This document shows positions 35,546 to 46,460 of a DNA stretch of 64,000 nt, in pieces. The number at the start of each line of letters is the position of its first letter. Within the stretch, counting starts at the first letter, position 1. Under the pieces are notes generated by a model. The model did no database searches and was not told the origin of the DNA. It was given only the letters and a program-made list of their open reading frames with translations. Made by a program: the position numbers and the translations under genes. Source of the DNA: Mytilinidion resinicola (lineage: Eukaryota; Ascomycota; Dothideomycetes; Mytilinidiales; Mytilinidiaceae); assembly GCF_010093595.1 (NCBI RefSeq), contig NW_022985449.1, positions 431,410 through 495,409 of the forward strand, given 5' to 3'.

Positions 35546-37475
35546 AGCGACTTGAGTGTGGATATGTTTTTGTATGGGCGATTGAGTGTGTTGGTGAGGG
35601 ATGCCGTGTCAGTGTCCTCAGTTCGTGTTGGGGCGTTAGGATGCGGGGTGCAGCTTTGATATATTCTCGAGCTGACAGGCGTCTGCAGCTACACACCCTA
35701 TTGCGGGGCGTCGAAATGTCTGGAACGTTCAAGGTTCAGGGTCGTTCAGTGAGTCATTGGTGGGCCCAAAGTGTAATGGGTGGGCCGAGCCAGTGAGGTG
35801 ATATCAGGTTGGTGTGGTAGTGGTGTGCTCGACGCGGCGTGCAGTAACTTGAAGCGTGAGGATGATGATAGCAGCTCGGGTCAAGCAGGGCAGCCGGGCA
35901 GCAGTGTCGGGAGGAATTGGGGAGAACATGAAGGGTGCAACCAGCCTTTTATTGCTGCGACTCAGCATTGTCTCCCTGAGCGACGTGAATGCTTGGGAAA
36001 TTAGGGGGTGCTGGATCAGCCCTGCGACCTGGCTTGCTTGCTATGCGCAAGAATAGCCTGCCCTGCCGGGTGATGCTCTGCGGGCGCCATGGCAGGATGC
36101 GCCCCCACACAAAGCCCCAGAAATCCGGATCCTGCTGTTCGGAATGTATTCGTGAGAGTGATTGGACGCCGGGCGCCATGACGAGCGATCAATGCCTCGC
36201 ACGCCAACCCGAAACACCACCACGGTCCCATATCGCACCCAAACACGCTGAAAACGTCACAAGCCGTCGTCACAATGCTCGATGCTGCAGTTGAGCCTGT
36301 CCGCGCTCGCGAATTCTCCCGATCCCGTCGTGCCCGTTAGGCCGTCAAAGACCGATGGCTGACAGCTGCAGGAACACCCGTCCGATGCTGCACTGAGCAA
36401 GCTTCATGGCCGGTAGTCTCACGTTGCGCCTGGCCTCCACCCATCAGACCAGCTCGCCAGCCTCATCTGACGCCCGAGCCCGTCAGCCATGTTGATCGCG
36501 ATGACGGCTGGCGTAGCAGTCGGACTCTCGCAAAGACCTTCTGCGTCCGACGAGTCGTGGTACTGGAGCTCTTGGAGTCCCAGTTTTCGACGTCATGGTA
36601 GCCAAGAGCGAGGCGAGAACTGCATTGCGAAAGATACCACCTCTTGGCCTCGCATCCAGATCGCCGATTGCTTCTTTCGGATTACGATTGTGTTGGCTAA
36701 GGAGTACGCAACCTACGTCGTTAGTCTCAACAAAACATGTGAACGTCGTAGTGGTGTTGCTGTGGCGTCCACCTGCGAGAGACAAACATCCAGGTTTTTG
36801 CTTAGCCTCGATGTGGCTGTTCCAACTTCTCCAGCCCCATTCCGTGTGCCTTTCTTGGTTCAAGCAAAGTCTCAGAGTGCAAGTCCAGCCATGGCCAGAG
36901 GTGATCCGCCCTCTGACGTGTGGCTGAGCGAACTGGTACCTGGGAGGAATGATGCCATGCACGTGCATGTTCTACGTATGAAACAAGCAAGGCGAGGATA
37001 TCCAAGCGCGCTCAGCTTCAATCGAACCAATAGTGGCCGAAGGATTGTTTGCTCCACGTGGAACGCCGTCGTTGGCATTCCGGAAGTAAGTGGATGTAAT
37101 CCTGACATCAGTCCTCAGCATCTTTCAACATTCTGTCCCACAAGTAGAGAGACTTGCGAGCAACGGGGCAGAACCTTGGGGAAGCCGGAAGTCGAGAAAG
37201 GGTGGGATACATGCTCTCTCACGAAATCTAGCGTGGTGTAACCTGCGGCTTTGGTAGCATCCATTGAGTGCACACGCTAACCGTATCACGTATGGCTGGT
37301 TCGACTCTGTGACCTTGGAGTCCTGCAATAGAGACTGAGAGTGAAAACGTACCGAGTTTTACCTGTGAGGGCTATAAATCAGGTCGCGGTCGAGGATGTT
37401 AGAGAGAACGACTTCCACCCTCATCCGAATCACGTAAATGGGTGAGGATTTTGTGTGTAGATTTGGAGGTGAAAT
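35546..37475. other. 1.9-kb intergenic region, no supported gene
   Basis: The part at 35800-36500 is GC-rich. A 250-codon frame at 36489-37241 (plus) lacks any domain-like pattern and overlaps equally open frames, so I treat it as chance. The segment serves as upstream DNA of the 167-aa gene and of the zinc-finger regulator. Confidence 0.4.
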
Positions 37476-37490
37476 CGGCCAAATTCGCCG
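37476..37490. promoter_or_regulatory. CGG-N9-CCG site upstream of the zinc-finger regulator
   Basis: CGGCCAAATTCGCCG, inverted CGG half-sites with a 9-bp spacer, 136 bp before the regulator's start codon. Twelve of fifteen bases match the first of three sites upstream of the neighbouring SDR (40357-40371). Zn2Cys6 proteins often bind paired CGG triplets; binding here is inference. Confidence 0.45.
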
Positions 37491-37625
37491 TAGACTAAAA
37501 CACCCCCAGAATTAGTCATCGGCCTTATAGGCATCGCAATTTCCGGCTGCCAACTCTCTATATTCTGCACACGGCGAGGATTAACTGCCCAATTCCTTTC
37601 AATCTCAAAATAAACATACCAAACC

Positions 37626-39352
37626 ATGGAAAGAGAGACAACCTCTACCCACCGCCCGTGTCACGATTTATCTTCGCCAAGTGCCGTTTTCTTTTGCTCC
37701 CAATGTGACAAACCTTTCTCCAATGGTAGGACGTCCTCAAGGGCCTATGTTCTACTCCATGATATCTAACATTTGGGCTAGAATCCTCACGTCATCGTCA
37801 TGCTCGTTACTGTGGCAGCCGTATGCGTAAACGGCCGCGATCATGTCGTGCGTGTAATTCTGCGAAGACAAAATGCAGCTTTGAAACACCTTGTTCGCGG
37901 TGTATGAAGAAGAGCATCGAGTGCGTTTATGATAGAGCAGGGGGGAGGCGGGCGTTGCCCACTTCATCAGGAGCAGTCCAAGAGATAGGCCCAGGGTCTT
38001 TGAGTACACCAAGTGCTTCGCTTGCTCCTTGGTCGTTGCATGCGGATGACGGAAACTTGTCCAATGCAACCTTTACAGACCATCTAGCTATGGATGACAC
38101 CCAACATCACTTTACCAACGGCAATAGTGCTCCATCGATTGACCCGAGCACGCAGACTTTTTCGCTCAATGAGCCTCTTAATCTCGATGGGCTCCTCGCG
38201 TTCGAGTATGATGATTCGGGTCAGCTTCAACGCTTTTCGGATGTCTCGGTGGCTCCATACGACAAATCTGACCAGAAACCGCCATCCTGGTGTACATGGA
38301 CTCGCGAAGGTGTCTCTCTGTCCGTGGTGACAGAGAATCCTATCGTGGGGCTAGACTCTAATCTCCTAGCAGTCCTGCAAAAGGAGCGGCCTCATGCCCA
38401 GCACAACGTCAACCTTGTCATCCAGTCGTTGAGATCATTCCCCACGATGATGCTACGAAGGGACACTTTTCCTTGGTTTATCCATCCGCATTCGCAACTC
38501 CTCTCGAGGCCACCAAGAGCTTCTCTACCTGAAGCATTGACAACCTGCATGAGCATTGCGCAAATGTTTGCTTCACGAACATCTGAAACAAAGTCTTATC
38601 TCTGGTGTACCATCAAAGCCGAGTATCGTCATTTTGTCGATGAGGTGTGTTTTCTCCCACATCGGGTTCTTCTCATTCTGACCACCAAAAGAAACACCAC
38701 ATGCCCATATTCGAACTCCTTGCCGCAACGCAAGCTTGCATGGTTTACCTGATTATGTGTATCGTTGACCAATCTCCTGAGAGCGAAGAGACTAGTTTAG
38801 ACCTTCTCATGGCATTACATGTAGGTCTCCAGTTATACTCCTACATTCAAGAACTAACCTGCGCAGACCCTTTACGTCTCATTTAAAGAAGCATCCGCAG
38901 GAGCCATACTTAAAGATGAGCTTTCTAGCCCGAGTTCGAACTGGGAAGATTGGATCTTTGCCGAATCTCAACGAAGGTATGCCTTCTGCTCTATCTCTGT
39001 GCGTCTTTCGGATTCCTGCTAATTGAGACTACGCAGGCTTGCGCATCTATGGCTCCTCATTGGCTGCGTCATATGTATCAAGACCGGAATCCCCTGCGAT
39101 CCATTGCAAAGTTATAGATCTCTCCCGCTCCCTGGCCTGAAAAATCTCTGGGAGGCGCCCACGCAGTCTGCTTGGGAGTTCGAATACGAAGCTAGCCACA
39201 TTCTTCATACAAGCGGATTAGTAACCCTGGGCGATCTGGTCGATGCACAGAAGTCCGGCTACTCGCCGTCCAATGCACAGAAATTGGATAAGTGGAATGC
39301 AGGAGTCGATAATCTGGGCGCTTTATTGAACCTAATTGGCACTATGGTATGA
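37626..39352 (+). CDS. Bipartite zinc-finger transcription factor (C2H2-like + Zn2Cys6), 505 aa
   Basis: Five exons, all in phase: 37626-37725, 37782-38644, 38692-38820, 38867-38976 and 39037-39352. Exons 1-2 join to give FFCSQCDKPFSNESSRHRHA followed by RYC, a C2H2/C2HC-like finger, immediately followed by the Zn2Cys6 cluster SCRACNSAKTKCSFETPCSR plus CMKKSIEC (six cysteines with CxxC-x6-C and CxxC spacing). This tandem arrangement is a known fungal regulator class. The middle is acidic and disordered; the C-terminal half carries the fungal regulator helices (LLAATQACMVYLIMCIVDQS, AHLWLLIGCVICIKTG). It ends 67 bp from the end of the convergent SDR gene, and both genes carry similar CGG-N9-CCG sites upstream, so the SDR is a likely target. 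Confidence 0.9.
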
Positions 39353-39419
39353 CTAAGCCGTTTAGTGTGGACATTCCAGCTTCATCCAAACGCTCTGTCT
39401 GCACTCTCAAGCCTACCAA

Positions 39420-40175
39420 CTACCAAGGGACGATTCCGTCCTTGTCCGAAAACGTCGCAGTTGGACCTCCCTTCTCAGCAGTGGCCAATTCAACAATCCT
39501 CTGTGCGCCCGCCTCTACTGGCGAACCCCACGCGTTGAAGCCAGTGAGCTTCGTCTGGACCAATCCAGGACATGCCGCATTCACCAGGGCACCGGTACCA
39601 TCGAGGATCCGGGCGTAGTTGAGCGCCAACATGTTGACGGCCGCCTTGCTGGCATCGTATGACTTGTAGTCTATGGCGTAGTATGGCGTCTCCTTATTTG
39701 TCGACTCTAGAAGGGATCCCATCCGCGATGAGACAAAGACAAGGCGCGCAAAGTCGGATTTGCGAAGCAGCGGCAAGCACGCCTCGGTCAAACAGGCCGT
39801 TCCAACGACATTGGTGCTGAGAGTCTGGGTGAATAGCTCTCGTGTCGACAGATTCTTGTAAGCTTCGGTGACGCCGGGGACGTAGTCGATCAGGATGCCC
39901 GCGTTGTTTATCAGCACGTCTAGTACTCCAAACTCGTGCTCGATCTTGCTCACGGCTGCTGCAATCGACTCGTCTGAGCTGAGATCCAGCTGGACTGAGG
40001 ATGCTGCGAACCCTGCCGCTTTCAAGGCAGCGGCGGCTTCGGTTCCCGCTGCTTCGTTTCGCGATCCGATGATGACGTGGTATCCGTGGTCTTTGGCCAG
40101 CTGGGTCGCTACGGCAAGCCCGATGCCTGTATTGGCACCAGATATGAGTGCGATTGTTTGTTTGGGAGTCGTCAT
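39420..40175 (-). CDS. Short-chain dehydrogenase/reductase, carbonyl-reductase-like, 251 aa
   Basis: Single exon. Classical SDR: SGANTGIGLAVATQLA (GxxxGxG, residues 12-18), SRNEAAG (Arg after beta-2, favouring NADPH), LDLSSDES, VLINNAGIL, catalytic Ser in FVSSRMGS, and YDASKAAVNML (YxxxK). The C-terminus CPGLVQTKLTGFNAWGSPVE and KDGIVPW resembles fungal carbonyl-reductase-like SDRs. No signal peptide; cytosolic. It converges with the zinc-finger regulator. Three CGG-type sites lie 180-240 bp upstream of its start, which suggests tight, inducible control. Substrate unknown. Confidence 0.9.
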   Translation of the reverse strand: MTTPKQTIALISGANTGIGLAVATQLAKDHGYHVIIGSRNEAAGTEAAAALKAAGFAASSVQLDLSSDESIAAAVSKIEHEFGVLDVLINNAGILIDYVPGVTEAYKNLSTRELFTQTLSTNVVGTACLTEACLPLLRKSDFARLVFVSSRMGSLLESTNKETPYYAIDYKSYDASKAAVNMLALNYARILDGTGALVNAACPGLVQTKLTGFNAWGSPVEAGAQRIVELATAEKGGPTATFSDKDGIVPW

Positions 40176-40356
40176 TTTTTCTGAATTCTTGTCGAAAAGG
40201 GTAGAGGCAATAAGAGCAGTGAAGTGGAAAGGGATGAAAGGTTAATGGCTGCTAGATCGATACGATTCCTGCACGTATTAATAGGAAATCGGTCAAGGCC
40301 ATTTTTGCCGTCTTACAAATGAGCAAAGCGAGTTCATGATAGAGAATGAGAGAGTT

Positions 40357-40413
40357 CGGCAGATTTCGCCGTCGTTCTGGCAGAGTTCGCCGTTGTCCAG
40401 GCACAGTTCGCCG
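40357..40413. promoter_or_regulatory. Three 21-bp-spaced repeats with TTCGCCG core upstream of the SDR
   Basis: CGGCAGATTTCGCCG at 40357, TGGCAGAGTTCGCCG at 40378 and AGGCACAGTTCGCCG at 40399: exactly 21 bp apart, two helical turns. The first is a full CGG-N9-CCG inverted pair; the other two keep GGCA-N-A-N-TTCGCCG but lose the leading C. They lie about 180-240 bp before the SDR start. Likely operator array for a Zn2Cys6 protein, probably the neighbouring regulator. Confidence 0.55.
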
Positions 40414-40819
40414 AAGCCGTATAGCACTAAGCTACTACCAGGTTCAACTACCATTGTAGTGATTTGCTTACTCTATCATTCCGATTCATGTGCCAGAGTT
40501 AACTATCCTCAAGATCTGACTTCTCCTACCTCTTTATTCGCAGCTCCACCTCCTCATTGTGGTTAAGCGTAGTTTTCTCCGACGTCGAGAACCCGCCTAA
40601 CGGTACTGAGAATGAACTATCGGAGTTCAGAGTGAGCTTAGCCTCCACTGTTAACGTATCTTATAGCGATGCCGAGGCAATACTTGCTAAATAAGGCGCA
40701 AAGTCGTACGAAATCAGTCGAGCAAAATAGTGCGTTACCTCCACGTATTCCATTTCCTTACCCCAATCCCAAGGCTCTAAATCAAGCCTCTATCAAAAGG
40801 ATTAACAAAGATTGTTAAG

Positions 40820-42640
40820 GCACCTCTGTAAGGATTTCAGCCCACCTGGTTGCAAGTCCTCACGAGATCAGCCGCGCGAAACTTTGTTCAGAGACGCGGA
40901 GGGCACGCAGCATGCACCTGGTGTCGTTGCTTCTTACTACATGACCACAGCGTTTCAATCAGGTGGAGATTTTCGACAACATGAAATCCCCCGGGGTCAC
41001 CCTCCGATAGAGTCTAACTGCGGTCAGTTGGAAGTTCTTACAGAATCGACCGTGCAAGTTGGGATTTCGGTAGACGCGGAGGGCACGCAGCGTGCACCCA
41101 TCGTAGTTACTTCTAAATACATGACTACGGCGTTCGAATTAGGTTGAAGTTTTTTTTAGCACCATAGAAGTCTGCTGGGGCACCTCCGATGAAGTGTAAG
41201 TGTGGTTTGGTTGTAAGTTCTTACAGAACCAACCGTGTGAATTGGATTTTTGGTAGACGCGGAAGTGGGACGTGGTGTAGTTACTTTCCATCGCAAATGC
41301 AAGAGCATGTAAATCAGCTCCATCGCATTTTACTTCCGGAAGAGAAAGAAGCACCCTCGCAAACGAAGAAGGTCGATCAGTTACAAGTTCTCGCAGAATC
41401 AACCGTGTAGATAGAATCCCAGGAGACGCCGAGGTCAACGCGGAGGCTACATGTCGTAGTCACTTTGTACTCTAAAAGAGGTAGCTCGTGAATTAGATTC
41501 ATTTGCAAAAGGCTTCGAAGAGACGCTGAAGCCACTCCGCGAAAATTTGAGCTGCGCGGTTACTTGTTTTCACACAATCAACCGTATAACCAAACTTTTG
41601 TTGAACGCAACGTGCACGTAAAGGGTCACGCGGAGGGTACGCCGCGTAGTTACTTCTAGTCACAAGAGCAGGGGGTCCAATATCAGTACTCTGGAATTAC
41701 GCGTAGACCGGAATGCTGAGGTGCCCCAACAGATAATTCCGATCGCCTGGTTGCAAGTTCTTACGGAATCAACCGCGTAAGTTGGAATTTGTTAGACGGG
41801 AAGGGGACTCGGAGACTACGCGGTCTAGTTGCTTTTAATGCCGAGAGCAGGAGTTCCTAAGTCAGACCTACGGAATCAGGCTGCAACCGGTCGTTGGGGT
41901 GCTTCAGTTAAAAGGCTAAGTTGATTGGTTAGAAGTTTTCACAGAATTGACCGTGTGGAGTAAGATTTATTAGAGGCTGCGAGCACGTGGAGGGGGCCAG
42001 GGAGGCTATGCATTGTAGTTACTTCTTTTGACGGAAGCAACGGGCTGTAGATTAGGCTCCTGGAAGAAGGACATTAGGGCGGCGACGAGTTGCTGAGGTT
42101 CCTCCGCTTACAGATTAGCTTGAGTGGTTGTAAGTTTTTACAGATTCAACCGTGTGAACTCACTTTTGAGGGACGCGGCGTCTACGTGGACGCTGTGCGT
42201 TGTAGTCACTTCTTATATCAGAAGTAACGGGCTATAGATCAGGCTCCTGGCAGAAGGATATTAGGACAGGGAAGAACTGCGGAGGTCCCTCCGCGTCGAG
42301 ATTAACTTGAATAGTTGCAAGTTTTCACAGAATCAACCGTGCGAAAGGATATTTGATAGACGCGGCGTGCAAGCAGAGGACAATGTGGCGTGTTTGCTTT
42401 CTTTGACAAAAGCAACGGTCTGCAGATCAAGACTCTAGTAGAAGAATTTTGGGTTGAAAAAAGAGTTGTTGAGGCAGCCCTATGGAGGAACAGGGTCAAT
42501 TTATTACAAGTCTATACAGAAGTGACCGTATGAGAGGGGATTTTCATAGACGCAGAGGGGGACGGGGAGGCTACATCTCGTAGTGACTTCCTAGCACATA
42601 AGTAACTGCGCATATTCAGGCCGATGGTAGAGGACTTCTA
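40820..42640 (+). repeat. Ten-copy degenerate tandem repeat, period about 170-200 bp
   Basis: The segment AAGTTCTTACAGAATCAACC (variants) plus GTGT recurs near 40858, 41036, 41216, 41386, 41562, 41756, 41935, 42135, 42320 and 42508. Each is followed by an AGACGCGGAGG-like stretch, TAGTTACTTCT, then AGCAACGGGCT-like sequence and a GAGGTGCCCC-like head before the next unit. Units are strongly diverged. There is no coding frame. The GAGGTGCCCC head and AATTGG words also occur in the 109-bp repeats at 2.7-6.1 kb, so the two arrays may share ancestry. Confidence 0.8.
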
Positions 42641-42884
42641 AGGATAGGGCGGACTACTTTCATCTGTTAAAGTAGCCACTCACCCCTCATCCATCCAACA
42701 GCCTCACATCCCTTATCTGCCTAAGCCTCTTCCATGTTACACACAGCTCAAACACTGTTCTCCGTGCCTCATTCCTCACAACTGCAAACGTTTACTCCCT
42801 GATCTCCTTCACCCTTGTTGCAGCCCCTACTAGCTCCCTACACCATTCGTAACGGTCCACACCCTCTTCCCAGGGCTAGCCATG

Positions 42885-43343
42885 TTAGGCGTAATCATTT
42901 ATGTCTTCGTGCCAAGATTGGTGGTTGTGTTCTGGACGTCTTTGTCCATGGCGATAGGGTCTTGGGCCACGATGGAAATGTGAAAAAGATGGCAGCCCTG
43001 GGCTTGGATGGAGCTGGGGGTTTCGAGGAAGTCGAGCGTTGTCTCTAGCGATGTGGATGTTCTGAGTGTTCTGTAGAGGAAGAGAATTGAAGGAACGATC
43101 AGGGATATGGAGATGAAAATTGGGAGGGCTTGGTTCAAGAGGCGGGTACGGGGGGAGTCGGGGCAAACGATGGAAAGGAGGAGTATCAAATTTGGAAGGT
43201 TTGGTAGCTCGATAGAGGAGAAGGGAAGGTATGAGAAGGGAGAAGAAGACGAAGGTGGAGAGGGCTTGGATGAGGGCGATGGTAGTGGGGGTGGGAGAGG
43301 ACATGGTGAGGTTGAGTAGATAGTGTGATATTTTGGATAACAT
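42885..43343 (-). pseudogene. Small membrane protein gene with a frame break and internal duplication
   Basis: Starting at the ATG near 43304 the frame reads IALIQALSTFVFFSLLIPSL followed by LLYRATK, one clear membrane span. It then becomes proline-rich and non-membrane, while the neighbouring frame (43189-42899) continues with LILLLSIV and LLNQALPIFISISLIVPSIL plus FLYRTLR, a second span resembling the first. A one-base change near 43190-43200 or a missed intron would join them. The two QALxxF...LIxPSxLxLYR blocks are also similar in DNA (about 70 percent over 60 nt by eye), so the gene arose by duplication. Function unknown. Confidence 0.4.
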
Positions 43344-43527
43344 CTTTTACTTATATATAGGACGAGCGACTAAAGCCCGACTTTTCTAAGAGGAGTGAGG
43401 TGGCACTTTGATGGCAGCAAGCTGAAAAGTCGACGTCGTCGTCAAATGCCCCGTTTCGTAGCTTTACAAGCGTTCGCAAACGCATTGAGTTCGTTCGGGG
43501 GACTTGGGCAGCCTATGAGCAGGATCC

Positions 43528-44199
43528 TCACTCCTCTCCCTTCCGCTCATCCCAAAACCCCTTCCCATAGCTCACAAGCACCTCCTCTCCGCTTTTAATG
43601 CCCCTTGCTCTAGCCCCCTTCCCGCTCTTCCCTGCACTCAACACATAAACCGCCATAACCTTCTCTACAGCACCCCCTCCCACATCCAACCACACCCCCC
43701 TAAATTCAGCATTTGGTACCGGCGGCCCTACGCCACGGTAGTCATTGATGAAGCGCGCCTCATTACCTATCCTCGTAGCGTCCACACCGATGCCTAGCTC
43801 GCGGTCGAGGGAAAGATCGTAGTCGGACGCTGGGTCTTCCTCGGCTTTGCCGTGGACGTAGCCGAGGTAGGGTAGGATGAGAGTGTTGGGCTGGAGGCTT
43901 TGCGCAGCGAAAAGGCCATGTTGGTTATGTGCCGGGTGGGTGGGAGAAGAGATGGGGGTAATCCGGACATTCGAGTAAGGAGCCGCTGATTTGATAATCG
44001 TGGGCGAGGTGGTTGCGGGTGTATTGAGTGCTGTTAGGACTTCAGGAGCCAATTGTTTGGAGTAAGCAGGCCGCCGGATGTAGGAGATGCCTGAAGGCCA
44101 TCCTTTCGGTGAGACAGCCTTACTGGAAGTCTTGTTCGACTTGAAGTCCTTTTTTGAGACTTTCGTGTCTTTCCTTGAGGAGGCTATTTTAGGCCCCAT
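43528..44199 (-). CDS. SET-domain protein (putative lysine methyltransferase), 223 aa
   Basis: Single exon. A lysine/serine-rich N-terminus (KDTKVSKKDFKSNKTSSK) resembles a nuclear/nucleolar targeting region. Residues 75-220 form a SET domain: VRITPISSPTHPAHNQHGLF, AAQSLQPNTLILPYLGYVH, YDLSLDRELGIGVDATRIGN, EARFINDYRGV (the NH/FIN substrate-AdoMet block, here N-E-A-R-F-I-N-D) and GEEVLVSYGKGFW (the YG tyrosine motif). There is no visible pre-SET or post-SET cysteine cluster, so it belongs to the short stand-alone SET proteins; histone versus non-histone substrate cannot be judged. The N in FIND rather than FINH is a slight departure from the histone enzymes. Confidence 0.82.
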   Translation of the reverse strand: MGPKIASSRKDTKVSKKDFKSNKTSSKAVSPKGWPSGISYIRRPAYSKQLAPEVLTALNTPATTSPTIIKSAAPYSNVRITPISSPTHPAHNQHGLFAAQSLQPNTLILPYLGYVHGKAEEDPASDYDLSLDRELGIGVDATRIGNEARFINDYRGVGPPVPNAEFRGVWLDVGGGAVEKVMAVYVLSAGKSGKGARARGIKSGEEVLVSYGKGFWDERKGEE

Positions 44200-46460
44200 T
44201 CCAGTATTTTGAGTATCTAGAGCAGTAATGTTCAGTCGACGGAGCCGTATAGGTCTCGAAGTTCAGTTTCAGCCATATGTTGCTATTGCCGGAATGCGCT
44301 GATGTTCTGGACAGTGAGACAGGCGATTGAATGATTACGGAGTATGCGGATGGTAATTAGACACCAGGGACCTGGCAATTAGATGAGCAATTTGGTGTAG
44401 CTAGCAACGTTCTCTGCTATTGATCTTCGACGCGGATCGTGAAGGGCGGAATTTCGAGGTTCCTGAGATTTGTGGCCCAAATTTGGCGGTTTCGAATTTG
44501 GAGTTGTGTAGCGGGGTGCGGTAGTGGCTGCTGTGGGAGTCCTGTGGCGCTCTACCGGTGAGGTTCTGTCATGCGAGATTCAGCCGTAGGAAGCTCTAGC
44601 CGCAGGAAGCTCTATACTGAGAAGGTAAGTTCTGTCATTAGTGTGGGTGTTGCGAGAACTGAATCTGGGAGAGCTGGTGGAGAGCGAGGTCCGCAATGTT
44701 GTTGTCGTCGAGCCTCCGGCATTCCAGGAGGCACATATCTGAGTATTTCTTATTCAGCGAACTCCTGAGAGGTCGCCCAACTTCGGCGAAACTTTTCCTC
44801 GGCGGCGCAACTGCACTGGTGGCATGGTGTGGTGTGGGGAGCGCGGGCCTTCGTTTGTCTTATGGCCTTGAGGCTCTCCTAATGCCAGCCACCGACGACG
44901 ACCCACGACGCCTTCATCTCCGAACGCGACTCCAGACCCACTCGATGGGGAACGCGTGGCTTGCACGGGACCTGGCCAGCTGGCGACGCAGAACGTGGAG
45001 ACTGCGAAATCGAACTCCTGATGGAGGGCGGCCCTGAGTGGAACCACGCCGCACGGAGAAGCGTAGCCGTCCAGCCAAACTGCACGACCGTGGCGCGCAT
45101 CAGCTCGCAGCTCACAAGACAAAGGCACGTGAGAGGGCGCTGAGCTGAATTGAGGCCGATATCGACTTGTCAACTTCTTGGAAGGCAGCTAATGCTGACT
45201 ACCAGCGACAGCGCCGGCGGAGCGGTCTCGTTGAGCGTGTCCACGATGCAAACCTAGAGAAGCTGGGCAGCTGGGCACTCGGTTGTGTGGCAAATGGTGC
45301 GACTGGTTTGCCTCTCCTGTCAAGCGCTCCACTGAGGTGCAGCAGACGCAGGAACCCGAGCCCCTTTCCGTATTGCATGCAGCCAATGGCCGCCTCGCAA
45401 ATTTTTACCACGCTTCTGGGCTCAGCGTTCGCAGACGTCCGTTTTGCACGGGACGACACCACGCAACAACAGCGCGACGACGGCGCAACTTTCCCCAGCG
45501 GCGTCTATTTTAGGACCTCAATCAGCGCCCCTGCTCGCCGCGACGGCCTGCAGATCGCACTTGGAAGACCGTTGCGCGCAATCTGCGAAGCTTCCAGCCC
45601 GGCCAGCCCTCACACGGCGCACTCGGCGCCGCGGCCATTGTCGACCGCCCGCACCCAATCCAAGACAGACCAGCCTGCCACACGGGATCCAGCGATGGCG
45701 CCCACGGCCACAGCAGCGGCATCCTCACCGGACGCGGCCGACTGGTGCAACGGGCGACCGCGGCCTCAGAATGCTCGCCAGGCCGCCAGCGTTGCAGTCG
45801 CATCTCGTGCGTCACGTCACGCAGTCATGGCTTTGCCCACGCCGACACCAGCCAGCTCGCTATCAACGATACGGTTGGCAGTCGGCTGATCCGGCGGCTC
45901 GAAGCTTGAGGGCCTCAGACGAGGCTGGTCGGCCCACTGATAGGCTGCACGCCGGGACAGGTCGCCCGCGCCCCTGGTGATGAGTGAGCCCTCGATAGTG
46001 TGCTGCAATCTCGTGTGCGGCGGAAATGCCCAACGCTGATAGGAAAGTCGCCGGGCCTGGGTGGGATCCGTCAATAAACAGGCAGATAGCGGCCCTGACC
46101 GCGCTCCACTCTCCGCTTCCGGGACGTCCCCCTTTTCGTATCCACCAACGCCCAGCAGCCGACAACGCGCCCACCCTGGGCCGGCAGGGCTGGTCGGTGC
46201 GACCTCCAATCGATTCCTTGCGTGTCGACCCCGGCAAGGCCTGCCCGCTGCACGGCCTACTCGCTGGAAGCCCTGAGTATAAGACCCAGCTGCTCACCAC
46301 ATGCTCTTTTCTTCTTCACCCACATTCGCTCTCTCACGAACACCAACGGTCTTTGCCGATTCCACTCGTTTAATCAACGCCCCGACTATCAACTCCTCCT
46401 CAAGCCCTACCAACAAACTCCACTTACCGTTCACCAACGTCAATAATTAATATCAACAAG
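44200..46460. other. 2.3-kb mostly GC-rich region upstream of the CCG-6-like gene
   Basis: 44800-46260 is GC-rich and open in many frames on both strands without any domain-like pattern. A pyrimidine-rich stretch at 46300-46450 just before the start codon looks like the 5' UTR of a highly expressed gene. Confidence 0.45.
46276..46283 (+). promoter_or_regulatory. Probable TATA element of the CCG-6-like gene
   Basis: AGTATAAG about 180 bp before the start codon, followed by a long pyrimidine-rich leader. Position and context fit a TATA box of a strongly expressed fungal wall-protein gene. Confidence 0.4.

Noticed and set aside
36489..37241. 250-codon plus-strand open frame
   Set aside because: No domain-like pattern, several equally open overlapping frames, GC-rich intergenic context; likely chance.
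44960..46260. Multiple long frames upstream of the CCG-6-like gene
   Set aside because: Composition-driven open frames on both strands; no motif.
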